In this document: positions 35,306 through 45,756 of the stretch, piece after piece
Layout: each line of letters starts with the position of its first letter
Position numbering within the stretch: the first letter of the stretch is position 1
Assembly (NCBI RefSeq): GCF_014762685.1
Contig: NZ_JABURM010000005.1
Location: forward strand, 682,001-746,000
DNA length: 64,000 nucleotides
DNA from: Gracilimonas sp.
GTDB lineage: Bacteria > Bacteroidota > Rhodothermia > Balneolales > Balneolaceae
Direction: 5' to 3'
Notes under the pieces: model-generated
What the model saw: the letters and a program-made list of their open reading frames with translations, nothing else
Database searches by the model: none
Told to the model about the DNA's origin: nothing
Translations under genes and position numbers: made by a program

Positions 35306-38300
35306 GTGCATTCTTTTTTAAAGTTAGTTTATTACTTGCCATTCGCATGTCTAATGAATGGGTTGCTCTTGATTGGTATCTCCAAGGCTCAAGATACTAC
35401 TGATGTAGCACAAACAGTTTCAGAGGCTGATAGTACCCTCGACGGGGTGAAATTTATCTATCGGATGCCGGAGTCTCCTGTCAGTTACCCCCAGGGAGTG
35501 TTACCCGGTAAGCTCTATAACATCAAATTATCTAAAGAGGAGTTTACAACCGATTGGGATTCAGTTAATACCTATATAATTCGACGAAGAATAGATGGAA
35601 TTGATGTCACTGTACCCTTAGTGTATAATTTTGAAGAGTATGCAAAGGAAATAAGGAAGCAGCAAAAGAGAGAGATTGCCTATGATCTCATTGAAGAAGG
35701 TAAGCAAACAAGTGAACAGGGAGGAGGATTACTTGACTTCAGTTTGCAAATTCCGGGCGGAGAATCATCTGTATTTACCACCATTTTTGGTAAGCCTGAA
35801 GTGAATTTACAGGTGAATGGATCTGCAAATATGAATGTGGGGGTAGCAATTCAAAACATTGATGATCCTACCATTGAACCCGATTTACAGAGAAGGATTG
35901 ACCCGACTTTTAATCAAAATCTCCAGCTGAATATTCAGGGTACAATAGGAGAAAAGCTAACCATAGCCACTGATTGGGATACAGAACGGGCTTTCGATTT
36001 TCAAAACAGGCTAAGTATTGTTTACGAAGGTTACGAGGATGAAATTATAAAAAGGATTGAGATGGGGAACGTTTCGATGGAAACCGGGAATTCTCTCATT
36101 CGCGGTGGAGCGTCACTTTTTGGTATAAAGTCGATAGCTGAACTTGGTTCATTTAAAATGACTTCAGTTCTTTCTCAGCAAAAAGGAGAAAGCCAGACCC
36201 AAACTATTACAGGAGGCTCTCAGGAAACTCAATTTTCCATTCAACCTTCTCAATATCAGAATAACCGGCACTTTTTTATTGATTTTTATAATCGGCAAGA
36301 ATTTGAAAACAATGTAGCCGATCCGCAGCAATTAGGCCAGGCTTACCAAATTTCTGACCTTAGGATTTGGATCTCGGAGCCTCAGGTTAATACAACTGAT
36401 CCCGAGGCAGTTCGTGCAGCCGCTTTTGTGGATTTGGGTGTAGTTGAAAATGGAGATGGAACCTATGGTTTGCCAAATCCTGAGAACGACAGCATTGATG
36501 ATGTTTTATTGGAAAATAACCGTGAAAACACCAGTGCATCAGCGGAGTCTTTCAATGTTTCCGGAAATGACTTTTACAATGGGTATTTTCGTCCTTTACA
36601 GGAAGGGGTCGATTATACAGTTAACAAGACGCTGGGGTATATAAGCCTGAACAGAGGTTTAAATTCGGGTACATTTTTGGCTGTATCATTTGTAAGACAG
36701 GGAGTGCCCGGGGAAGGAGTCAATAATGTTGAAATAGGCGACATTTCCCCTCAGTCTTCCGGATTAACGTACCTGAAACTCATACGTCCGGACAATCCAA
36801 CACCGGATCTTAAGTCCTGGCCTTTAACAATGCGAAATGTATATTCTTTGGGAGTTTCTAATGTGACACAAGAGGGGTTAGAAGTTGATATTAAATATAC
36901 AGCCGGTAACGTAGATGACACTAATTTACCGGGAAGGAGTCTGCCACTTTTGCAAGAGTTGGGATTAGACCGTACCGATACTCAAGGGGCGGCAAATCCC
37001 GATAACCTGATTGATTTTTCCGGTATAGTGCTTAACCCGCGTAACGGAACTATTATATTCCCATATCTTGAGCCCTTCGGAGAAAGAATTAGAACGGTTC
37101 TTGAACAAACAGCGGCTTCTGATTCATTGATTGAATCTTCGGCTTATACAGAACTCTATAATGAAAGACAAAATACAGCCGATCAATCCAATAAAAATAA
37201 CTTCTACAGGATAGAAGGAGTTTCAAGAGGGGGGGGGTCGGGAAATTTTACACTTGGCATAAGTTTGGTGGAGGGCTCAGTGAAGGTGTTTGCCAACAGT
37301 ACTCAACTTACTGAGGGCATCGATTATGAAGTTGATTACTCTTTTGGCATGATTACCATTCTAAATGACAGATACCTTGCATCCGGGCAGGATATCAGAA
37401 TTGAGTATGAAAATAATCAGTTGAATGTAATAGGGCAGAAAAATTTTACCGGTCTCAGGGCAGAATATGAATTCAATGATGATATCAGTATCGGGGGCAC
37501 CTATTTTAAATTAAAAGAACAGCCATTATCTGATAAAATTAGCGTAGGCAATGAGTCCATTAACAATACAATTTTAGGCATGGATGCGAGAGCAAAGTTC
37601 GATACCCCCTGGCTTACTCGCTTTATAGATCAGATTCCTTTGCTTCAAACCAAAGAAGAATCGAATATAAATGTGAGTGGCGAATTTGCGCAATTAAGGC
37701 CGGGAGTTGCACAAACCAATGCTGTAAGAGACGCTATTGATAATAATGAATTGTTCAATGATGAAGAAAATGGACTGGTTTTTATTGATGATTTTGAAGG
37801 TTCAGAAATGAGTATTTCTTTTATGAGTGCTACTCGCTGGAATTTGGCCGCTGCTCCGGCTGCTATTCCGGGCTATTCTCCGGATGAAGCCTATTTTAAT
37901 AATCCGGCCTTCAGCCCTGTAAACACCCTTGAATCTAAAATTGCCAGGTCAGATTTAAGAAGTCAATTTTCCTGGTACACAATACCCAGAAACATCAGCA
38001 GTATTTTGGGTGGGGTGGCCGTAACCCCGGAGTCTAAGAATATATTGACAGAAGAAGTATTTCCTGGACGAGAGACAAATCTTGCACAAGAAGAAGTCAT
38101 TAATACCCTGGATGTTTTTTATAACCCGGCAGAAAGAGGCCCCTATAACTATAACAATAACTTGAGAAATAACCTTGAAAATGCACCTGAAAATCAGTGG
38201 GGAGGAATGACAGCAGCGGTGCCTTCCGGGCAGGAAGATTTGACTCAGAATAACGTTGAATTTATTGAATTTTGGGTGCAACCTATCTTACCTGACGGTC

Positions 38301-41300
38301 AGGACCCTGTCGCAGGTGATATAGAAAGCTATGATGGTAAAATTTATATAGATATTGGGACGATTTCGGAAGATGTGGTTCCAAATTTTGACCTGAATAC
38401 AGAAGATGGGCTGGCCGGTAATCTCGCCAATCTTGAACTGGATAGTTTTGGCGAAAATGCCCGCTCATACGTTCCGGCTAATCCTACTGCACCCCAGGGA
38501 CAGTTTTCAAATGAGAACAGATCTTTGGAAGACGTGGGTTTTGACGGTGTACCGAGTGGTAATGGTTTTGATGCCCAAAAAGTTGAAACAGCACTGTTTA
38601 GTGATTTTATAGATTCAATGCGCGTGGTCTACGGTGAGGGCAGTTCTGAATTCTCGGAAATTTTAGCCGACCCTTCTAACGATGACTACGTTTTTTACGG
38701 GGAGTCTAAAGTCCAGAATTTACCTCTTCATGAACGTTTCCATCGTGTACTTGGGTATCATGAAGGTAATACGCCTATCGCCGGGGGAGATAAAAGAGCG
38801 ATCACTCCAAGGCCGGATTCTGAGGGTTTAGTAAGTCGGGCAAATATAGAAACCAATAACAATTACTATCAGTATGAAATAGATCTAAATCCAGCTGATT
38901 TTGATAATTTAAAAATTGGTAGTGAAGGAACTTATATAGTAGATAAAGTTTCAGGAGAGCGACAGGAAGACCGCTGGCATTTAGTACGGATCCCTTTGAC
39001 AGAATTCACGCGGAAAGTGGGTGATATTGATGGTTTTCAGAATATCAGTCATATCAGAATGTGGATGTCGGGATATGAAAAACCGTTTACCATGCGATTT
39101 GCCAGTTTTGAATTTATTGGAAGTCAATGGCGTAAAGTGGATGATCTTGATGAATCTGAGAATGCAACAGGAGAGTTCCGTGTATCAACGATTAACATTG
39201 AGGAAAATGCAAACCGGGCACCGATTCCATACCGTCAGCCGGAGGGTTCTATTCGGGCGTTAAATCGAGGGGCACAAGTGCAATCCTTGGCCAACGAACA
39301 GTCCATTGTATTGGGTGTGGAAGATTTAGGTGCCGGTGAGTTACAGATGGTGAAGCGTGTGTATCCCGGTGGGTTGAATCTCCTGAACTATTCAAACATG
39401 CGTATGTTTGTACATGGTGAAGGGTATGGTGACGGGCCTGAAGAACGTGGGCATGCAGAGTTAGTAATAAGGATGGGGACGGACTTAAATGCTAACTATT
39501 ATGAGTACCGGCAGCCTGTTACTCCTTCAGATCCGGATTATCCTTATTCTAATTATAGTCCCGATGGTAGTGGAAATCTGGGGGCAGATGCGGAAGAGGT
39601 TTGGCGTTATGATGAAAATAGTATGAATGTAATATTGTCCGCTTTCAATGAATTAAAACAACTTCGGGACCAGCAGACAGGCATAGATCCGGCGCAGCGA
39701 TTTGAATTAGCACTGTCTTCAAGCAAAGATAACGCGGTTGAAGGGGCCGTGGTTGTAATTAAAGGTAATCCTTCACTGGGTAGGATTTCCGAACTTGGTA
39801 TGGGGATTTTGAATCCCTATGATCCCGGTGATGTAAGTTCTCCCGGTACCCCTAATTTGAATGCTGAGTTCTGGCTTAATGAGCTGCGTGTTTCCGGTTT
39901 TGATAATGAAAAAGGGTGGAAGGCGAATGCAAAAGCAAGTTTTAAACTGGCTGATTTTGCAACTGTCAATACAAATTTCACACGTACGACCAACGGTTTT
40001 GGCGGACTTGAATCGCGGCTGGGGAATCGAAGTGTATCCGATGACATCGGGTATGACCTGAATTCAACTATAAACCTTCATAAACTGATTCCGGACCGTT
40101 ATGGATGGAGCTTCCCGGTTACTGTTTCCACTCGTAAAAATGTATCTACACCCAAATTTCTGCCAAATCAAGGTGATATAAGACTGGAAGATTTTATTAA
40201 TGCCACCAATGAAAATGATGAGCTTAATAAATCGCAAAAGGAGACCCAGATTAATCAGCGTATTGATGAAATTGAGACAGTAAGAGATAATTTTTCGATT
40301 AATGTATCCAATATCTCCAAACAAAACTCGAAAAGTAAGTTAGCCCAATACACTATAGACAGAACTAAACTAAGTTATGTTTATAACGAAGGGAGTGCGA
40401 AAAATCCGGAAATTCAATTTCAAAATGATTGGAATTTTACCTCTTCCATTCAATACAATCTTTCTTTTAACAATGTGAAGTTATTCAGGCCTTTTGCATT
40501 TACTGAAGACATTCCGATAGCCGGGGTACTTTCTGGGCTGAGATTGGGGTATATGCCTTCATCTATAAATGCTTCTGCAAATTTAAACAGATCTTATACC
40601 GAGAAAAGAAGAAGGTCGAATTTAGATGCGAATGGTTTAGAAGAAATTCAGCCGTTGCAGCAGAGCCACACTTTCAATCAGCGATCTACCTTTGGGTTTA
40701 GTTATAATTTAACCCCCGCAATTCCAATTTCCTTTAGAACGAATACCAATTTTGATTTATCAAGTGCCGGGCGGGAAAATATAAACATCACCGGCATTAA
40801 AGCTGATAGCTCTTCATACCGGGTGGTTCCAACTTTTGAGGTTTTGAATAAATTGGTAACGGATACCCTTTCTGCCCGCCGATCTAATTATGAAGAAACA
40901 TATACAGCAAGCTGGAGGCCCAGATTCAATGATATAAGCGCCCTCAGCTGGCTTACCTATTCGGCGTCATATAGCGGGGGCTTTGGTTGGACTAACAGCC
41001 CCAGGGGTTCTAATTTGGGAGCCGGGGTATCGAACAGCTTCAGGTTGGATCACAACTTTAAATTTGGCATTGGAGAACTGATAGATAAGGTTCCGTTCTT
41101 CGAAAATTTGGAAGAAGCTGATACTCAGGAAACTCGTGACCGAAACAGGTTGAATGCTGACAACACAGAAGAAAACCTGGTGCAGTCTCCTGATTTGTTT
41201 AATGGCATCCGGTATATAGGCCGAAAAGTGGTATTGGCTATTTTCAGTATGCAGAGTATTGATGTCACTTATAATGATACCGAAACTTCAAGTCAGGCAG

Positions 41301-42583
41301 GATACAGTGGAGACTCACAGTTATATTATGCATTTGGAAGTCAGGGAGATGAAAGTTTTTCTCCCCCTTTTGGATATAGGCTGGGTTTTCAGGACGAGTT
41401 GTCCCGTTCTCAGTTGATACAGCAAGGGCCTGCCGGAAGGACAATAACCCTCCCCAAAAACAATAATTATTCTGACAACATCACCATGGGTACCAAACTC
41501 AATTTGTTTTCCAATTTGTCGGTGGATTTAAGCTGGAATACAAAATGGGATGAGCGAAAGACTGATAATATTTCATTGACTCCAGCCGGTGAATTTGGTT
41601 CTACCGTTTCAGCCGGGGGAAATATTAGCTCTTCGGTTTGGGCTTTTGGAAGAGGTTATAGAGAGTTGTTTGAACGACAGCTGGAAACGGCTTTTGATGA
41701 TCTGGATGGAACAGATACTATTAGTGATGAAACCGGAAACGGAGATGGGCGTATCGTTCTTAACCGAAATACTTTAGAAGAAGATTTTCGCAAAGCGTAT
41801 CTCGGAGGCGGAAAAGCTATAGGTGAAAAAGGATATACGCCAATACCCAAGCCCAATTGGCGAGTTACATGGACAGGAGTGGAAGATTTAATTCCCCTTT
41901 TTGGGAATATGATGAGAAGAGCCACCCTTACCCACAGCTATACAGGAAATTACAGGGTTGGATGGAATTTAAATACTATCACAGGTGAACAGCCCGGACA
42001 AGGTATTGGGGCTTTTAGTGTAATTGATGTGAAAGGGGAATTTGAACCTACTTCAATTAATGTAGAACAACGTTTTTCTCCACTTATTCAATTGAACGTA
42101 ACCTGGGAATCGGACCTTAGAACTCAAATTAGTTTTGACAGAAGTAAAACAAACAGTCTTGCACTATCCAGTAGAACCGTGACCGAGCGATTGTCACAAG
42201 GACTTACTACTTCCATCAATTACACATTTCGACGGGTTACTCTTCCATTTTTACCAAGGATAAAGAACAATATAGATGTAACAATTAATGGTGGGTTCGC
42301 GGATGATACGGAAGAGAAATTTTACCTGAATCAGGATATAGGCCAAGTGCTAAATGAACTTGACCCGATACCGAATGCAAGCCAATATGATTTTACCGAT
42401 CCTTTTACAACCGGACAAAAGCGAATTAATGCTTCTTTAGTGTTAGGATACCGTTTTTCTCAAACTGTGACATCTAATTTTGAATATACCTTTACCAAGG
42501 TAGAACCAAAGTCATCTGCATTCCCGCCGCGAACCAACCATGATATTCGCTTTAATTTCAGAATAGCTATTCAATCCAGGTAG
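35306..42583 (+). CDS. sprA: SprA/Sov, outer-membrane translocon protein of the type IX secretion system
   Basis: 2425 residues, close to the about 2400 of Flavobacterium SprA. It forms the very large beta-barrel through which type IX cargo crosses the outer membrane. A signal peptide (residues 1-28, cleavage near KAQD) fixes the GTG start at 35306; the first internal ATG (35354) would remove most of it. The protein has the SprA N-terminal repeats (for example VNLQVNGSANMNVGVAIQNIDD near residue 170), then a long run of alternating beta-strand sequence to the terminal FRIAIQSR. Codons near residue 642 contain a G9 tract. Flanked by lptFG and lnt, an envelope biogenesis neighbourhood. Confidence 0.95.
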   Translation: MHSFLKLVYYLPFACLMNGLLLIGISKAQDTTDVAQTVSEADSTLDGVKFIYRMPESPVSYPQGVLPGKLYNIKLSKEEFTTDWDSVNTYIIRRRIDGIDVTVPLVYNFEEYAKEIRKQQKREIAYDLIEEGKQTSEQGGGLLDFSLQIPGGESSVFTTIFGKPEVNLQVNGSANMNVGVAIQNIDDPTIEPDLQRRIDPTFNQNLQLNIQGTIGEKLTIATDWDTERAFDFQNRLSIVYEGYEDEIIKRIEMGNVSMETGNSLIRGGASLFGIKSIAELGSFKMTSVLSQQKGESQTQTITGGSQETQFSIQPSQYQNNRHFFIDFYNRQEFENNVADPQQLGQAYQISDLRIWISEPQVNTTDPEAVRAAAFVDLGVVENGDGTYGLPNPENDSIDDVLLENNRENTSASAESFNVSGNDFYNGYFRPLQEGVDYTVNKTLGYISLNRGLNSGTFLAVSFVRQGVPGEGVNNVEIGDISPQSSGLTYLKLIRPDNPTPDLKSWPLTMRNVYSLGVSNVTQEGLEVDIKYTAGNVDDTNLPGRSLPLLQELGLDRTDTQGAANPDNLIDFSGIVLNPRNGTIIFPYLEPFGERIRTVLEQTAASDSLIESSAYTELYNERQNTADQSNKNNFYRIEGVSRGGGSGNFTLGISLVEGSVKVFANSTQLTEGIDYEVDYSFGMITILNDRYLASGQDIRIEYENNQLNVIGQKNFTGLRAEYEFNDDISIGGTYFKLKEQPLSDKISVGNESINNTILGMDARAKFDTPWLTRFIDQIPLLQTKEESNINVSGEFAQLRPGVAQTNAVRDAIDNNELFNDEENGLVFIDDFEGSEMSISFMSATRWNLAAAPAAIPGYSPDEAYFNNPAFSPVNTLESKIARSDLRSQFSWYTIPRNISSILGGVAVTPESKNILTEEVFPGRETNLAQEEVINTLDVFYNPAERGPYNYNNNLRNNLENAPENQWGGMTAAVPSGQEDLTQNNVEFIEFWVQPILPDGQDPVAGDIESYDGKIYIDIGTISEDVVPNFDLNTEDGLAGNLANLELDSFGENARSYVPANPTAPQGQFSNENRSLEDVGFDGVPSGNGFDAQKVETALFSDFIDSMRVVYGEGSSEFSEILADPSNDDYVFYGESKVQNLPLHERFHRVLGYHEGNTPIAGGDKRAITPRPDSEGLVSRANIETNNNYYQYEIDLNPADFDNLKIGSEGTYIVDKVSGERQEDRWHLVRIPLTEFTRKVGDIDGFQNISHIRMWMSGYEKPFTMRFASFEFIGSQWRKVDDLDESENATGEFRVSTINIEENANRAPIPYRQPEGSIRALNRGAQVQSLANEQSIVLGVEDLGAGELQMVKRVYPGGLNLLNYSNMRMFVHGEGYGDGPEERGHAELVIRMGTDLNANYYEYRQPVTPSDPDYPYSNYSPDGSGNLGADAEEVWRYDENSMNVILSAFNELKQLRDQQTGIDPAQRFELALSSSKDNAVEGAVVVIKGNPSLGRISELGMGILNPYDPGDVSSPGTPNLNAEFWLNELRVSGFDNEKGWKANAKASFKLADFATVNTNFTRTTNGFGGLESRLGNRSVSDDIGYDLNSTINLHKLIPDRYGWSFPVTVSTRKNVSTPKFLPNQGDIRLEDFINATNENDELNKSQKETQINQRIDEIETVRDNFSINVSNISKQNSKSKLAQYTIDRTKLSYVYNEGSAKNPEIQFQNDWNFTSSIQYNLSFNNVKLFRPFAFTEDIPIAGVLSGLRLGYMPSSINASANLNRSYTEKRRRSNLDANGLEEIQPLQQSHTFNQRSTFGFSYNLTPAIPISFRTNTNFDLSSAGRENINITGIKADSSSYRVVPTFEVLNKLVTDTLSARRSNYEETYTASWRPRFNDISALSWLTYSASYSGGFGWTNSPRGSNLGAGVSNSFRLDHNFKFGIGELIDKVPFFENLEEADTQETRDRNRLNADNTEENLVQSPDLFNGIRYIGRKVVLAIFSMQSIDVTYNDTETSSQAGYSGDSQLYYAFGSQGDESFSPPFGYRLGFQDELSRSQLIQQGPAGRTITLPKNNNYSDNITMGTKLNLFSNLSVDLSWNTKWDERKTDNISLTPAGEFGSTVSAGGNISSSVWAFGRGYRELFERQLETAFDDLDGTDTISDETGNGDGRIVLNRNTLEEDFRKAYLGGGKAIGEKGYTPIPKPNWRVTWTGVEDLIPLFGNMMRRATLTHSYTGNYRVGWNLNTITGEQPGQGIGAFSVIDVKGEFEPTSINVEQRFSPLIQLNVTWESDLRTQISFDRSKTNSLALSSRTVTERLSQGLTTSINYTFRRVTLPFLPRIKNNIDVTINGGFADDTEEKFYLNQDIGQVLNELDPIPNASQYDFTDPFTTGQKRINASLVLGYRFSQTVTSNFEYTFTKVEPKSSAFPPRTNHDIRFNFRIAIQSR
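37229..37237 (+). repeat. G9 homopolymer inside sprA
   Basis: Nine consecutive G bases encode Gly-Gly-Gly in SRGGGSGN. It is the longest G run I noticed in the window. A one-base slip would truncate SprA at about a quarter of its length. Confidence 0.8.
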
Positions 42584-42600
42584 TAATTTGAAATTATTGA

Positions 42601-44139
42601 CTACTCCTTATTTCTGACTCTAAAGAACACCCAAAATGTGATTGTAAGAGTGAGGCACAAAAGAGGCAGCCAATTTCCAAATCGTGTGTAAATTGTTTTA
42701 GTGCTTCTGTTTTGGATAGTACTCGTAAATCCTGTACGAACCCAATAGTCAGTTTTATGGAGGATACTTCCGTTTGGGGCAATAATTCCTGAGATTCCAT
42801 TGTTGGCACTTCGCGCAATCCATCGGTCAAATTCAATAGCACGTAACCGGGCATAAGCAAAGTGCTGATGATGTCCGCTGGTATCTCCCCACCAACCATC
42901 GTTTGTTATAATGGTAAGAAAAGTTGCGTCCCGCTTTACAAATTCGCGAATCCAGGATGGATATACGGAATCATAGCATATAAGCCCCGGAGTGGTAAAA
43001 GTATCTGTAGAAATCATATCGGGGGTAGTCCCTTTTCCAAAACCGGCGATTTTTCCCCAATCAACCCAGTCAAAAATGTCGATAGCTGCCAGGGTATTAA
43101 CAAAGGGAACACGTTCAACTACAGGCACCAAATTGGCTTTCTCATAGTCTTCAATGTTTCCCATAGTATTTACAAATAAAGCCGCGTTAAAAGCATTATA
43201 GGGTAAACCGCGAAAGGTTCCGCGATAAAGCTCTTTTGTATCAGCAGGATAAGATTTGTAAAGCCCGGTACCCACTAAAAAGTTGATCTTCCAAGCCTGA
43301 GCAGAATCGGCTAATCGGGATGCGGTGGGAGAGTCCTTAAAGATATATCCATCAATTGCATTTTCGGGCCATATCACCAGTTCCGTTTCGGAAGTGATTG
43401 TTCGTTCAGTAAGTGTAAACAAGCTGTCAACAACTTCAGTAAGCCCACTCATTCCGGCATAATTCTGATAAGAGTCGTGATTAGGCTGTATAATTGCTAC
43501 TTCAGTGCGGTTTTGGCTATCAGCTTCAGAATGATCCTCATATATCAGTAAAGACCATAATGGGAAAAACAAAAAAACGGCAATTGTAGCATAGAGAATG
43601 TTTTTTTCTTTTCGGAGTATAAGCTGATAAGTAAGAGCAGAACTTAAAACCACCCAAAAAGAAATTCCCAAAAAGCCGGTGACTGAAATGTATTGAATGA
43701 TACCGATAAAATTGGCCCATCCATTACCGACGGCCAGCCATGTCCACGACAGATCCCAATTATGATGAAGAAATTCATATCCAACCCAGGCAGAAGTTTG
43801 CAACAAGGAAGTTAAGAGAGGAGCGGAGCTTTTCTCTGAAAAGTATTTTATCAGGCATAAAGGTATGGTCATTAATACACTGTTTGCCAGGATAGCTGCT
43901 ACTCCGGCAGGCAGGCTTGCCATCATGAGCCAATAAGTGCCAATTAAGTTCCAAACTACAAAACCGGCGTAGCTGTAATAGGCAAGTTGTTTATAGGAGT
44001 TACATTTTTGGGCGAGATGAAAAAATAGAATAAATGCCGGGAAACTTAAAAAGGAAAGATTCACGGGCGGAAAACTAAGCCCTAATAAAACTCCGGCCGC
44101 TATTGAGAGTACCCATTTATTTTCCAGCCACTTTTTCAT
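42601..44139 (-). CDS. lnt: Apolipoprotein N-acyltransferase
   Basis: Adds the third acyl chain to lipoproteins in the inner membrane. 512 residues: about six membrane helices in the first 200, then a nitrilase-type periplasmic domain. The catalytic Glu lies in LVIWPENAIDG and the catalytic Cys in LICYDSVYP (Cys388), followed by ITNDGWWGDTSGHHQHFAYARLRAIE, a hallmark of Lnt. Its start overlaps the rsmI stop (ATGA). Convergent with sprA, 17 bp apart. Confidence 0.96.
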   Translation of the reverse strand: MKKWLENKWVLSIAAGVLLGLSFPPVNLSFLSFPAFILFFHLAQKCNSYKQLAYYSYAGFVVWNLIGTYWLMMASLPAGVAAILANSVLMTIPLCLIKYFSEKSSAPLLTSLLQTSAWVGYEFLHHNWDLSWTWLAVGNGWANFIGIIQYISVTGFLGISFWVVLSSALTYQLILRKEKNILYATIAVFLFFPLWSLLIYEDHSEADSQNRTEVAIIQPNHDSYQNYAGMSGLTEVVDSLFTLTERTITSETELVIWPENAIDGYIFKDSPTASRLADSAQAWKINFLVGTGLYKSYPADTKELYRGTFRGLPYNAFNAALFVNTMGNIEDYEKANLVPVVERVPFVNTLAAIDIFDWVDWGKIAGFGKGTTPDMISTDTFTTPGLICYDSVYPSWIREFVKRDATFLTIITNDGWWGDTSGHHQHFAYARLRAIEFDRWIARSANNGISGIIAPNGSILHKTDYWVRTGFTSTIQNRSTKTIYTRFGNWLPLLCLTLTITFWVFFRVRNKE

Positions 44140-44819
44140 TCTGAATATCCTTTTCCTGATATAATAACTACAATTTCACCTTTTATTGAGTCCCGATTCT
44201 CAAACTCGGTTTTGAGTTCGGTTATTGTGCCGCGGATTACTTCCTCAAACTTTTTGGTAAGCTCCCGGGCAACAGCAGCCAATCGCTCGGGTTCAAAATG
44301 TTTTTCGAGTTCCCCCAGTAGCTTTAACAGCCGGTTTGGACTTTCATATATGACAATCGTTCTTTCTTCTTCCGACAACTCACCCAAACGCTTTTGTCGT
44401 CCTTTTTTGTGGGGTAGAAATCCCTCGAACACATAGCGATCGGATGGTAATCCACTGGCAACAAGGGCGGTGGTTGCAGCATCAGGGCCAGGGATAACAA
44501 TTACGGTATGACCGCCTTTTTGAGCAGCTCTAACCGCTAAAAACCCGGGATCAGATATTCCCGGCATTCCCGCATCACTGATAAGGGCTACGTCTTGAGC
44601 AGCATCTAATATATTCATCAAGTGCCCGACTTTACGGTGTTCATTATGTTGATGAAAAGAAAAGGTAGGTTTGCCAATTTGAAACCGTTGCAGAAGATTT
44701 CCGGAAGTGCGGGTGTCTTCACAAGCTATATAATCCACCGATTTCAAGACTTCTACAGCTCGGGGTGAAAAATCCTGCAGGTTACCAATAGGTGTTGCTA
44801 CAATATAGAGTATGGACAA
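44136..44819 (-). CDS. rsmI: 16S rRNA (cytidine-1402 2'-O)-methyltransferase
   Basis: Methylates C1402 in the ribosomal decoding centre using SAM. Tetrapyrrole-methylase fold with LYIVATPIGNL at the N-terminus, CEDTRTSGNLL, ALISDAGMPGISDPG, and VIPGPDAATTALVASG. No ATG is available; TTG 44819 (MSILYIVATP) places the start where the family normally begins, while a longer frame from TTG 44864 adds 15 residues without similarity. Translationally coupled to lnt. Confidence 0.94.
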   Translation of the reverse strand: MSILYIVATPIGNLQDFSPRAVEVLKSVDYIACEDTRTSGNLLQRFQIGKPTFSFHQHNEHRKVGHLMNILDAAQDVALISDAGMPGISDPGFLAVRAAQKGGHTVIVIPGPDAATTALVASGLPSDRYVFEGFLPHKKGRQKRLGELSEEERTIVIYESPNRLLKLLGELEKHFEPERLAAVARELTKKFEEVIRGTITELKTEFENRDSIKGEIVVIISGKGYSE

Positions 44820-45033
44820 AATTTTTGGGGTTTTTGATGAAGATGGACAAATATCAAATTCCAAGGTTCAAATTCCAAACCTGAAATTAATATCCTTACA
44901 ATTTTACAGTTCATACCAAAATACCATGATTCGGATTACGATCTGTGGTAAATTATGATTCTTTAGTTTGGAATTTCCCAATCGGGTTGTATGTTTAAAA
45001 CCGAAAACAACTTAAATCTATCTGAATACAAAT

Positions 45034-45420
45034 ATGAATTTTACACCATCCGGAATAAATCACATTACCATAAGAGTTAATCGTATTGATGCATCGAAAG
45101 AGTTTTATGGTGATATATTAGGGTTAGAACTTGTTCGCACCATGGGGCAAAGCATGGCAGTTTATAAGATCGGGGAAGAAGATACCTTGGTTATTGTAGA
45201 AGCTGAAACCAGCTATGATCCTACTTCAAGGGATTTTCGCGTTGATCATTTCGGCTTTTATGTGGATGATCCCAAACAAGTGGATGAGTTGGCTAAATAC
45301 TTTCGGGAGCAGGAAGTAACTATTATGAGTGGTCCTGCCAATCGCAAAAAGGGCAGGTTTTTGTTCATATCAGATCCGGACGGGAATATGATTGAATTCT
45401 TTTATGAAGAAGAAAAATAA
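45034..45420 (+). CDS. VOC (glyoxalase/bleomycin-resistance fold) protein
   Basis: 128 residues forming one vicinal-oxygen-chelate module pair: INHITIRVNRIDASKEFYGDILGLEL at the start, VDHFGFYVDD in the centre with a His, and ISDPDGNMIEFFYEE at the end with the metal Glu. Substrate unknown; this superfamily includes dioxygenases, lyases and resistance proteins. Overlaps the next gene by 17 bp. Confidence 0.9.
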   Translation: MNFTPSGINHITIRVNRIDASKEFYGDILGLELVRTMGQSMAVYKIGEEDTLVIVEAETSYDPTSRDFRVDHFGFYVDDPKQVDELAKYFREQEVTIMSGPANRKKGRFLFISDPDGNMIEFFYEEEK

Positions 45421-45754
45421 AATAGAACAAGAGCTGGATCGAAAGGAATTCGAAAATGAAATTGGTCGGGATCTGAGTAGTCAGTATAAGAGTATCGAAG
45501 CTCATGAGAAAATGCATAAGGACAAGAACCCTTATGTTATCGGGGCAATGAATTTCTTCTCAACACTTTTCTTTTTTGAGTTTTTATATTGGATGATAAA
45601 GCTGAACGTGAATTTCTTCACGTATGGTTTCACCGTTAGTTTTTTTGCACGAATGGATCCATTCTTTCATCTTGCAGTACTCATTCTATGCATATACGCA
45701 GTTATACAAAAAAAGTCGGTCGTAGAAATTGTAATAGACCGTTGGCCTTTCTGA
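45404..45754 (+). CDS. Small membrane protein, unknown
   Basis: About 116 residues. The first 45 are charged and probably helical (KIEQELDRKEFENEIGRDL), followed by two hydrophobic segments (about residues 50-70 and 80-102) and a short basic tail. I do not recognise the family. ATG 45404 is preferred to TTG 45392 as the start. It overlaps the VOC gene and ends 2 bp from the convergent DUF2490 gene. Confidence 0.7.
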   Translation: MKKKNKIEQELDRKEFENEIGRDLSSQYKSIEAHEKMHKDKNPYVIGAMNFFSTLFFFEFLYWMIKLNVNFFTYGFTVSFFARMDPFFHLAVLILCIYAVIQKKSVVEIVIDRWPF

Positions 45755-45756
45755 GA

